This document shows positions 1 to 5,303 of a stretch of 5,303 nt of DNA, one piece after another. Source of the DNA: Alphaproteobacteria bacterium (lineage in GTDB: Bacteria > Pseudomonadota > Alphaproteobacteria > Rhizobiales > Devosiaceae). The notes under the pieces are model-generated. The model had not been told where the DNA came from. It was given only the letters and a program-made list of their open reading frames with translations, and did no database searches. The DNA lies in NCBI GenBank assembly GCA_024279575.1, contig JAJRRJ010000167.1:1-5303 (forward strand), in the 5' to 3' direction. Both the position numbers and the translations under genes were made by a program. How positions within the stretch are numbered: the stretch's first letter is position 1; every line of letters begins with the position of its first letter.

Positions 1-64
1 AGTCGGCGTCCATAAAACGAATTTTTGCCTGCTTGGGGGAAAATCCGGGTTCTAGAATATTCAT
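1..64 (-). CDS. DUF2093-like small protein, N-terminal fragment
   Basis: This partial gene reads leftward off the window edge. Its ATG is at 64-62, and 21 full codons are visible, giving MNILEPGFSPKQAKIRFMDAD. The segment 'AKIRFMDAD' resembles the 'AK(I/L)xYLDGD' opening of DUF2093 proteins, a family of small (roughly 70-residue) proteins of unknown function in alphaproteobacteria. In many Hyphomicrobiales it sits directly after xseA. Here the start lies 35 bp beyond the xseA stop on the same strand, which fits co-transcription. Upstream of the ATG there is only a weak purine-rich stretch (GAGACTGAG) as a ribosome site. The family call rests on a short match by eye plus the conserved neighbourhood, so it is moderate. 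The rest of the protein lies outside the window, and no function can be assigned. Confidence 0.62.
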   Translation of the reverse strand, partial: MNILEPGFSPKQAKIRFMDAD

Positions 65-99
65 CTCAGTCTCATTTGCTTTTTCAGCTCTACTATCCG

Positions 100-1545
100 T
101 CAAAACAGGCTGGTTTGTCCATCATTTGTTGCAGCTTCTGATTTTTTACGCTTGAGCTTTTCAGGCGCACCTGGTCCTCCAATAATTGTTGCATCGCGCG
201 ACCCGTCGACAAAGCCCAATGACACTTGTTCGTTGGCAGACAAGGCGCTTGCCTGACGAACAATTTTACCGTTTTTATCGGTCACCAGCGCATATCCACG
301 TTGCAGCACATTTTTGTACCCCAAAGAATTTGCCAGTTGCCAGCGCTGTTCCATGGTCTGACGCTTAAGCAAAAGAATGCGCGATGTGGCGGGCAAAAGC
401 CGATTTGAAAAACCGGCAACAGTTTTTGCGTGTGCATCAACCATGCGCTGAAGTGCCTGTTTTGAAAGTCGCGGTGCCGTGCGCGCCAGTTGCAGCGCCT
501 TAGCTCGTGTGGCATTGGCCAAAGCCGCCCCCAACCGGGTCTGGGCCAAATCAAGCCTCTGGCGGGCAATGGCGACAATTTCGTCAGGCTTTGGCAGGCC
601 GGCCCTTGCAGCACGCAGGCGATCACGGCGCGAAGTCAAAAGTCTCTGGGAGGCCCCGAACTGACGTGTGGAAAGGTCTTTGACATAGGCGATTAACTCT
701 GCCCGGACCGGCACTGCCATTTCTGCGGCACCGGTCGGTGTTGGTGCGCGCCTGTCAGCGGCGAAATCAGCCAGCGACGTATCTGTCTCGTGTCCGATTG
801 CTGAAATTACCGGAATGGTGCTTTCCGAGATGGCCCGCACAACCTCTTCCTCGTTAAAGCCCCAAAGGTCTTCAACGGACCCGCCCCCCCTTGCAACTAT
901 TATCAAATCCGGGCGCGCAATATCCCCCCCGGGGGGAAGCATGTTCAGTCCTTCAATGGCATTTGCAACTTCTGGGGCACAGGACGCCCCCTGCACGCGT
1001 ACCGGCCAAACCACCACATGGGTGGGAAACCGATCAGCCAGCCGGTGTAATATGTCGCGAATAACTGCCCCACTTGGCGAGGTCACCACGCCAATAACCT
1101 TGGGTAAATAGGGCAGGCTTTGTTTTTTATTTTCGTCAAACAAGCCCTCGGCAGTCAGTTTTTTGCGTCTCTCTTCAAGCAACGCCATCAGGGCACCGGC
1201 CCCTGCCGGTTCCACGTTTTCTACAATTATCTGATATTTGGACTGGCCGGGAAATGTGGTGAGGCGACCGGTTGCAATCACTTCCAGTCCCTGTTCAGGT
1301 TGAAATCGCCAACGCGAAACAACCCCTTTCCAGGCAACGGCTGCCAAAACCGATTTATCATCCTTAAGATCAAAATAGACATGGCCGGAGCCGGGCCGGG
1401 ACATGCGCCCCACCTCCCCGCGCACCCGCACGAAACCGAATTCCTCTTCGACCGTATTTTTTACCGCCTGGGAAAGTTGGGAAACTGTAAATTCATGCGC
1501 GTTCGTTGTTGCGTTGTTTGTGCTATTTGGGTCAGAATCCTGCAT
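100..1545 (-). CDS. xseA: Exodeoxyribonuclease VII large subunit
   Basis: XseA is the catalytic subunit of exonuclease VII. With several copies of the small subunit XseB (not in this window) it degrades single-stranded DNA from both ends to short oligonucleotides in the cytoplasm, serving repair and mismatch-repair excision. The 481-residue product is a normal length for alphaproteobacteria. In order it has a Asn/Thr-rich disordered tail (about 1-17), an OB-fold DNA-binding domain (18-112, with 'VRVRGEV' and 'SGHVYFDLKDD'), the catalytic domain (about 130-285), a long helical, coiled-coil-prone arm (285-405) and a C-terminal segment with 'LQRGYALVTD' (414-423). Catalytic motifs are intact: Asp164 in 'IRDIL', Arg219 in 'ARGGGS', and His252 and Asp255 in 'GHETD', which by eye match E. 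coli Asp155, Arg205, His238 and Asp241. An in-frame TAG two codons upstream fixes ATG 1545 as the earliest start, but the ribosome site is weak. It is divergent from purD. Confidence 0.97.
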   Translation of the reverse strand: MQDSDPNSTNNATTNAHEFTVSQLSQAVKNTVEEEFGFVRVRGEVGRMSRPGSGHVYFDLKDDKSVLAAVAWKGVVSRWRFQPEQGLEVIATGRLTTFPGQSKYQIIVENVEPAGAGALMALLEERRKKLTAEGLFDENKKQSLPYLPKVIGVVTSPSGAVIRDILHRLADRFPTHVVVWPVRVQGASCAPEVANAIEGLNMLPPGGDIARPDLIIVARGGGSVEDLWGFNEEEVVRAISESTIPVISAIGHETDTSLADFAADRRAPTPTGAAEMAVPVRAELIAYVKDLSTRQFGASQRLLTSRRDRLRAARAGLPKPDEIVAIARQRLDLAQTRLGAALANATRAKALQLARTAPRLSKQALQRMVDAHAKTVAGFSNRLLPATSRILLLKRQTMEQRWQLANSLGYKNVLQRGYALVTDKNGKIVRQASALSANEQVSLGFVDGSRDATIIGGPGAPEKLKRKKSEAATNDGQTSLF

Positions 1546-1666
1546 TGACTACCATTGGCCTTTTGGTCCCCCGCTCGTCAAGTCTTTCAGCTATTGTTGT
1601 AGCTCTCTTTGTTTACCCGTGTTAGAGCGGTTTCATCTTGTTGGCTATTTCTAAAGGCACCCAAAA
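1546..1666. promoter_or_regulatory. Divergent xseA/purD intergenic region
   Basis: These 121 bp separate two genes transcribed away from each other, so promoters for both should lie here or just inside the coding regions. On the minus strand CTTGAC (complement of 1577-1582) matches the alphaproteobacterial -35 consensus and would serve xseA, but no good -10 sits 16-18 bp further on. For purD an AAAGG ribosome-binding site at 1653-1657 lies 9 nt before the ATG at 1667. No clear purD promoter hexamers are visible. A small inverted repeat, listed separately, is at 1589-1604. I see no riboswitch-like fold and no terminator. Confidence 0.55.
1589..1604. repeat. Inverted repeat AGCTA-N6-TAGCT
   Basis: Two perfect 5-bp arms, AGCTA (1589-1593) and TAGCT (1600-1604), are separated by TTGTTG. 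The site is near the middle of the divergent xseA/purD spacer, about 63 bp before the purD ATG and 44 bp from the xseA ATG. Its size and location would suit an operator for a dimeric regulator. The arms are short enough to occur by chance, and no known regulator motif is recognised. Confidence 0.3.
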
Positions 1667-2941
1667 ATGAATGTGCTGTTGATTGGGTCTGGTGGGCGCG
1701 AACACGCGCTGGCGTATAAAATTCATCAGTCCCCACTTTTGTCCCGGTTGTTTATTGCCCCTGGCAACGGGGGCACCGGATCACTTGGTGAAAATGTGGC
1801 TCTGGCAGTCAACAACCATGCCGCTGTGATTGAGTTTTGTGGTGCCCAAAAAATTGATCTGGTCGTTATTGGTCCCGAGGCCCCTCTCGTGGCCGGGCTG
1901 AGTGATCAATTGCGTGAGGCCGGGTTTGATGTGTTTGGCCCCAACAAGAGAGCGGCGCAATTGGAGGGATCCAAAGCCTTCACCAAAGAACTCTGCGATG
2001 AGATGAATATTCCAACGGCAAAATATGCGCATTTCGAAACCCTTGAGCCGGCACTAACCTATGTAAAGGCCCAAGGGACACCGATTGTCATTAAGGCAGA
2101 TGGGTTGGCAGCGGGCAAAGGGGTGAGCGTTGCTCTGAATTTGGGGGAAGCTGAAAACGCTCTTAAAAATTGTTTTTCAGGCAGTTTTGGCGCGGCGGGA
2201 AGTTCTGTGATTATCGAGGAATTCATGGAAGGGGAAGAGGTGAGCTTTTTTGCCATCAGTGACGGCGAAAAGTTTATTACCCTTGCCAGCGCACAGGATC
2301 ATAAGCGCGCATTGGATGGGGACAAGGGCCCAAATACCGGGGGTATGGGAGCCTACTCCCCCGCCCCGGTTATGACCCCTGATCTTATTGCAAAAGTTGA
2401 GAAAGAAATCATTGCGCCAACCATTTCAGGCCTTGCACAGCGAGGCATACCATTTCACGGTGTTTTGTATGCCGGACTGATTTTGACGAAAGAGGGGCCA
2501 AAACTCATTGAATATAACGCACGATTTGGTGACCCTGAATGCCAGGTTCTGATGATGCGGTTAAAATCTGACCTGCTGGAAATATTGTTGGCCAGTGCCA
2601 GGGGTGATCTTTCCGGCATTGTTGCGCGCTGGCATGAGGACGCTGCCCTGTGCGTGGTCTTGGCAGCAAACGGTTACCCTGAATCCTATGAAACCGGCCA
2701 ACTCATTGAGGGCATTGAGCGCGCGGAAAATCCGGGGGCAAAAGTCTTTCATGCAGGCACAAGATATAAAAACGAGCGCCTTTTATCAACAGGCGGACGT
2801 GTGCTGAATATCACTGCAACAGGTAAAACCATCAGCGAGGCACAACAGAGGGCCTATCTGGCGGTGAAAGAGATTGTCTGGCCAGAAGGATATTTTCGCA
2901 CCGACATCGGATGGCGCGCCATCAAAGAAAAACAGACATGA
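1667..2941 (+). CDS. purD: Phosphoribosylamine-glycine ligase (GAR synthetase)
   Basis: PurD catalyses the second step of de novo purine synthesis in the cytoplasm: 5-phosphoribosylamine + glycine + ATP gives glycinamide ribonucleotide + ADP + Pi. The 424-residue product is close to the usual length (about 430). The N-terminal domain opens with 'GSGGREHAL' (7-15), followed by 'GNGGTG' (33-38) and 'VIGPEAPL' (67-74). The ATP-grasp region carries 'GSKAF' (101-105), 'KADGLAAGKGV' (143-153), 'EEFMEGEEVS' (184-193), 'DHKRALDGDKGPNTGGMGAY' (211-230) and the metal/ATP site 'NARFGDPE' (284-291). The C-terminal domain ends with 'GGRVL' (376-380) and 'YFRTDIGWRA' (409-418). All expected motifs are present and the frame is unbroken. 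The ATG at 1667 has AAAGG 9 nt upstream and begins directly with the family's first beta strand. The TGA stop overlaps the next gene's ATG, so the pair is probably one transcript. Confidence 0.98.
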   Translation: MNVLLIGSGGREHALAYKIHQSPLLSRLFIAPGNGGTGSLGENVALAVNNHAAVIEFCGAQKIDLVVIGPEAPLVAGLSDQLREAGFDVFGPNKRAAQLEGSKAFTKELCDEMNIPTAKYAHFETLEPALTYVKAQGTPIVIKADGLAAGKGVSVALNLGEAENALKNCFSGSFGAAGSSVIIEEFMEGEEVSFFAISDGEKFITLASAQDHKRALDGDKGPNTGGMGAYSPAPVMTPDLIAKVEKEIIAPTISGLAQRGIPFHGVLYAGLILTKEGPKLIEYNARFGDPECQVLMMRLKSDLLEILLASARGDLSGIVARWHEDAALCVVLAANGYPESYETGQLIEGIERAENPGAKVFHAGTRYKNERLLSTGGRVLNITATGKTISEAQQRAYLAVKEIVWPEGYFRTDIGWRAIKEKQT

Positions 2942-3795
2942 GCGGGGAGCCAAAAATTGGCATTGCCCTTGGGGGTGGTGCGGCGCGCGGGTTAACCCAT
3001 ATTCCTTTTATAGAGGCCATGGACGAGCTGGGACTAAAACCAGCGCGGATTGCAGGCACATCAATCGGAGCGCTTTTGGGGGCGGGATGGGCTGCAGGCA
3101 TTGAAGGCAAAGACCTGCGCGATTATGCCCATGAATATCTGGGGTCCATGCGCTCCATCATGGGCCGAATATGGAACACACGCATCAAAACCATTTCCTC
3201 TGTCATCAAAAATTCCATGACTATGCAATTGGATGCTTTGGAGGTTATTCGCTCCTTTATTCCTGAGGAAATGCCTGAGCAATTTGATGATCTTAAAATT
3301 CCGCTTTTTACCGTTGCCACCGACTTTAACACCTGGCATCAGGTGGTGCATCACCATGGAAATATCCGGAGCGCGGTGGCTGCCTCCATTGCCATACCAA
3401 GCATATTCAGACCGGTTGAATTTGGCGGCCGTTTGCTAGTGGATGGCAGTGTGGTTAATCCGTTGCCGCTCGATATTGCATCACGAGGCACTGATATTCT
3501 TATTGGTGTGGACGTAAACGGATCCCCCTCTGAAGAGCGCAGCAGTCAGGACCCCTCACTTATTGATGTGGGGGTCGGGTCGGCGCAAATTTTGATGCAT
3601 GGTTTGATATCCCATAATCTGGCAGCATTCCCGCCAGATGTTTATGTGCGCCCCCGTATCAAGGCCGTGGGAGGTTTAGAGTTCTGGCGGGTAAAAGAAA
3701 TTATTGAAAGCGGCGATAAGGACAAGGATTTGTTCAAACGCCAATTATCAAATGCAGTGGAACAATTTATCTCCGGGCGGAAAAAAAGTCCCTGA
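2938..3795 (+). CDS. Patatin-like phospholipase family protein (RssA/NTE-like)
   Basis: This is a predicted serine hydrolase of the patatin family, acting on acyl esters of lipids; the substrate is unknown. The 285-residue product has the oxyanion-hole motif 'GGGAARG' (12-18), the nucleophile elbow 'GTSIG' with Ser42, and the catalytic Asp169 in 'VDGSVVNPLP', so the Ser-Asp dyad is complete. The Asp motif reads DGS rather than the commoner DGG or DGA. There is no signal peptide or membrane segment, which suggests a cytosolic or peripherally membrane-bound enzyme. Its size is typical of the short bacterial RssA-type proteins (COG1752), with no cyclic-nucleotide-binding or transmembrane extension. 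I chose ATG 2938, which overlaps the purD stop as ATGA and starts three residues before the domain; an in-frame ATG at 2911 would add nine residues inside purD and has no better ribosome site. Translation is probably coupled to purD. The last 29 bp overlap tadA on the other strand. Confidence 0.92.
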   Translation: MSGEPKIGIALGGGAARGLTHIPFIEAMDELGLKPARIAGTSIGALLGAGWAAGIEGKDLRDYAHEYLGSMRSIMGRIWNTRIKTISSVIKNSMTMQLDALEVIRSFIPEEMPEQFDDLKIPLFTVATDFNTWHQVVHHHGNIRSAVAASIAIPSIFRPVEFGGRLLVDGSVVNPLPLDIASRGTDILIGVDVNGSPSEERSSQDPSLIDVGVGSAQILMHGLISHNLAAFPPDVYVRPRIKAVGGLEFWRVKEIIESGDKDKDLFKRQLSNAVEQFISGRKKSP

Positions 3796-4237
3796 GCAGT
3801 TCCTGCGATTTTTGCGCACCAATTCCTGAAATAATTTCCGGGTGATGGTGACACGAGGGATGGGCAAAAAACTGCACACCGTTTTCAACTGCCCCTGCCT
3901 TTTTATCCTCGGCACCAAAACAAACCCTGCGAAACCGTGCATGGGCAATGGCCCCCGCGCACATGGTACACGGCTCAAGCGTTACATAAAGATCGCACTC
4001 ACTTAACCGGCCACTCCCCACAATTTTCATGGCAGCGGCAATTGCCAGCATTTCCGCATGGGCTGTAGCATCATTTAGCTCACGCATGCGATTACGTACG
4101 GTAACAATCACTTTTCCCCGAAACACCACTACCGCACCCACGGGCACTTCGTCTGCCTGGCCTGCTTCGCTCGCAGCAACAAGAGCAAAGTCCATAAAGG
4201 ACAAGGATTTCTCCGGGGTAATAGGTATATGTGTCAT
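3767..4237 (-). CDS. tadA: tRNA-specific adenosine-34 deaminase
   Basis: TadA deaminates adenosine at the wobble position (A34) of tRNA-Arg(ACG) to inosine, normally an essential step in bacteria. The 156-residue product is a cytidine-deaminase-fold protein. Visible residues are the zinc ligands His60 ('TAHAE'), Cys90 and Cys93 ('PCTMCAGAI') and the proton-shuttling Glu62. 'DEVPVGAVVV' (29-38) and 'RLSECDLYVTLEP' (77-89) are also typical. The C-terminal 'CHHHPEIISGIG...LLRDFFSARR' matches alphaproteobacterial TadA and separates it from guanine or cytosine deaminases of the same fold. The start was set at ATG 4237, giving a family-sized protein. The frame stays open another 92 codons upstream, but that is the antisense of mutL. 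A second ATG (residue 15, at 4195) immediately before 'DFALVAA' is a possible alternative start, since neither ATG has a strong ribosome site. The gene is convergent with the patatin gene and divergent from mutL. Confidence 0.95.
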   Translation of the reverse strand: MTHIPITPEKSLSFMDFALVAASEAGQADEVPVGAVVVFRGKVIVTVRNRMRELNDATAHAEMLAIAAAMKIVGSGRLSECDLYVTLEPCTMCAGAIAHARFRRVCFGAEDKKAGAVENGVQFFAHPSCHHHPEIISGIGAQKSQELLRDFFSARR

Positions 4238-4246
4238 TGCTGACAC
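4231..4246. repeat. Perfect inverted repeat spanning the tadA start codon
   Basis: GTGTCA (4231-4236) and TGACAC (4241-4246) are perfect 6-bp arms around TTGC. In the tadA mRNA sense this is a 6-bp stem closed by the loop GCAA, a GNRA-type tetraloop. The A of the tadA AUG is the last loop base, and the U and G are the first bases of the 3' arm. As DNA it is a 16-bp palindromic site in the short tadA/mutL divergent region, 43 bp upstream of the mutL ATG. It could damp tadA translation, bind a regulator, or be chance. Confidence 0.45.
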
Positions 4247-4288
4247 GATAGCAGATGTTTTAGGGTTTGGCACAGGAGAATCAGTAAT
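4238..4288. promoter_or_regulatory. Divergent tadA/mutL spacer
   Basis: Only 51 bp separate the two start codons. The mutL ribosome-binding site and one arm of the tadA start-codon palindrome occupy part of it. I find no convincing pair of -35 and -10 hexamers for either gene within it. Promoters may overlap in the gap or lie partly inside the opposite coding sequence. Confidence 0.4.
4274..4278 (+). promoter_or_regulatory. mutL ribosome-binding site
   Basis: AGGAG is a strong Shine-Dalgarno match lying 10 nt before the ATG at 4289. It supports that codon as the mutL start, which also agrees with the normal family N-terminus 'IRRLPEDLINRIAAGEVVERP'. Confidence 0.75.
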
Positions 4289-5303
4289 ATGTCCATTCGT
4301 CGACTGCCCGAAGATCTGATCAACCGCATTGCGGCGGGGGAAGTTGTGGAGCGACCCGCCAGCGTCATTAAAGAGCTGGTGGAAAATTCCATTGATGCGG
4401 GGGCAACTCACATCAATATAGTCACGGCAAACGGGGGAAAAACCCTGATGCGAATTGTGGACAACGGGCGGGGAATGGACGCACAAGACCTGTGTCTTAG
4501 TGTGGAGCGTCATGCGCCCTCCAAACTAACGGGAGACGCGTTAGACGACATTAAATCTCTGGGGTTTCGGGGGGAGGCGCTTGCCTCCATTGGTTCGGTG
4601 GCTGAACTCAGCGTAAAAGCGCGCCCGCCCGACGCGCAATCGGGGTTGGAGCTTTGTGTCACAAACGGCAAAATTGAGGCCCCAAAACCCTCATCAATGA
4701 ACATAGGCACCACTGTTGAGGTCAAAAACCTGTTCGCCAACATACCCGCCCGCCTCAAATTCCTCAAAGGAGACAGGGCAGAAACCAGCGCCATAACCGA
4801 TGTGGTCAAACGGTTGGCCATGTCAAACCCCGCTATTCATTTTGTTCTTGAGGGTGCGGACCGGCAAACCAGCAACTGGCCCGGACAAACCGGACCTCAT
4901 GCACAAAAATCGCGTCTGGGACAAATTCTTGGCGCTGACTTTGCCGCCAATTCAGTTCCCATCGCCAACACACGCCATGGGGTCGTAGTAAGCGGCATGG
5001 CGGGTCTGCCAACTTTTACCCGCGCCAATTCCCTGATGCAGTTTTTCTTCGTTAACGGACGCTCGGTGCGCGACAAAGTACTGATCGGGGCAGCCCGTGC
5101 CGCTTATGGGGATTTTGTTTTTCGAGGCCGTTTTCCGGTGCTTGCCCTGTTTATCAATATTAATCCGGGGGAAGTGGACGTTAATGTTCATCCGGCAAAG
5201 GCAGAACTCAGATTTCGCGATAGCGGGGGGGTTCGTTCCGCCGTAATTGCGGCCATTGGCATTGCGCTGAGCGAAGCGGGTTATCGGGCCTCCTCCCATT
5301 TAA
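4289..5303 (+). CDS. mutL: DNA mismatch repair protein MutL, N-terminal part (open at right edge)
   Basis: MutL is the ATP-driven mediator of mismatch repair, linking MutS bound at a mismatch to the downstream nicking and excision steps. The 338 visible codons cover essentially the whole N-terminal GHKL ATPase (about 1-215) and transducer (about 215-335) domains. Motifs align almost residue for residue with E. coli: Glu29 (catalytic) and Asn33 (Mg2+) in 'KELVENSIDAGA', 'DNGRGM' (58-63), 'ERHAPSK' (73-79), 'GFRGEAL' (92-98), 'GTTVEVKNLFANIPAR' (140-155), 'FVNGRSVRDK' (254-263) and Lys304 in 'VDVNVHPAK', the transducer lysine that senses the gamma phosphate. No frameshift is visible. The C-terminal dimerisation domain lies outside the window, so whether it carries the DQHA(x)2E(x)4E endonuclease motif cannot be judged. 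The TAA at 5301-5303 is out of frame and is not the stop. Glycine codons are skewed to GGG (13 of 31 by hand count). Confidence 0.97.
   Translation, partial: MSIRRLPEDLINRIAAGEVVERPASVIKELVENSIDAGATHINIVTANGGKTLMRIVDNGRGMDAQDLCLSVERHAPSKLTGDALDDIKSLGFRGEALASIGSVAELSVKARPPDAQSGLELCVTNGKIEAPKPSSMNIGTTVEVKNLFANIPARLKFLKGDRAETSAITDVVKRLAMSNPAIHFVLEGADRQTSNWPGQTGPHAQKSRLGQILGADFAANSVPIANTRHGVVVSGMAGLPTFTRANSLMQFFFVNGRSVRDKVLIGAARAAYGDFVFRGRFPVLALFININPGEVDVNVHPAKAELRFRDSGGVRSAVIAAIGIALSEAGYRASSHL

Noticed and set aside
65..99. Terminator between xseA and the DUF2093-like gene
   Set aside because: The 35-bp gap has no stem-loop followed by a U-run on the minus strand; read-through is more likely.
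1501..1515. GTTC-N7-CGTT near the start of xseA as an alphaproteobacterial LexA (SOS) box
   Set aside because: The alphaproteobacterial box is a direct repeat GTTC-N7-GTTC. The second half-site does not match, the site is within the coding sequence, and it arises from the repetitive Asn/Thr codons of the XseA N-terminus.
1120..1548. 142-codon plus-strand open frame antisense to xseA
   Set aside because: It lies over the conserved OB-fold region of xseA and its translation shows no domain-like pattern. It is a shadow of the xseA codon bias.
4267..4272. TTGGCA as a -35 hexamer for mutL
   Set aside because: A -10 element at 16-18 bp spacing would fall on or after the mutL start codon, so it cannot drive a normal leader transcript.
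4238..4513. Upstream extension of the tadA frame to a 248-residue protein
   Set aside because: The extra 92 codons are antisense to the start of mutL, resemble no TadA sequence, and TadA normally begins close to the ATG at 4237.
4510..5299. Minus-strand open frames of 103 and 115 codons opposite mutL
   Set aside because: Both lie wholly over conserved MutL motifs and show no recognisable protein features or ribosome sites.
5301..5303. TAA at the very end of the window as the mutL stop codon
   Set aside because: The mutL frame reads ...CAT TTA A at the edge. The TAA is in a different frame, and the protein lacks its C-terminal domain, so the gene continues beyond the window.
1..5303. A novel defence, mobile or biosynthetic system in the window
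   Set aside because: All of the coding space is accounted for by recognised housekeeping or common-family genes. There are no direct-repeat arrays, transposase or integrase genes, tRNA attachment sites or orphan clusters.

Overview
The window looks like a chromosomal housekeeping segment of an alphaproteobacterium, most likely in or near the Hyphomicrobiales (Rhizobiales). The grounds are the xseA plus DUF2093 pair at the left edge, a TadA with the C-terminal CHHxPE...SGIG...LLRDFFxARR pattern that I associate with that group, and the purD/xseA head-to-head arrangement. Base composition is close to half G+C, modest for the class, and GGG is used unusually often for glycine. I cannot name a genus from the sequence alone.

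Layout from left to right: (1) on the minus strand, the first 21 codons of a DUF2093-type small protein, cut by the left edge and lying 35 bp downstream of complete xseA (exonuclease VII large subunit). (2) A 121-bp divergent intergenic region. (3) On the plus strand, complete purD (GAR synthetase), whose stop overlaps the start of a patatin-like phospholipase gene as ATGA. (4) The patatin gene runs tail-to-tail into minus-strand tadA (tRNA adenosine deaminase), the two coding regions overlapping by 29 bp. (5) A 51-bp divergent gap, then plus-strand mutL, which is open to the right edge. Its N-terminal ATPase half is present and the C-terminal half lies outside. Five of the six genes are intact or merely truncated by the window edge, and none shows a frameshift. 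The sixth, DUF2093, is too short here to judge.

The genes serve DNA repair (xseA, mutL), purine synthesis (purD), tRNA wobble editing (tadA) and probably lipid hydrolysis (patatin). Apart from the purD-patatin coupling and the xseA-DUF2093 pairing, nothing shows that they act together. I see no RNA genes, mobile elements, CRISPR arrays or foreign-looking island, and no convincing undescribed system. The points most worth a second look are regulatory or architectural: a perfect 6-bp stem with a GCAA loop (in the mRNA sense) exactly at the tadA start codon, the patatin/tadA coding overlap containing an A7 tract, a small inverted repeat between xseA and purD, and several 6-7 base mononucleotide runs.
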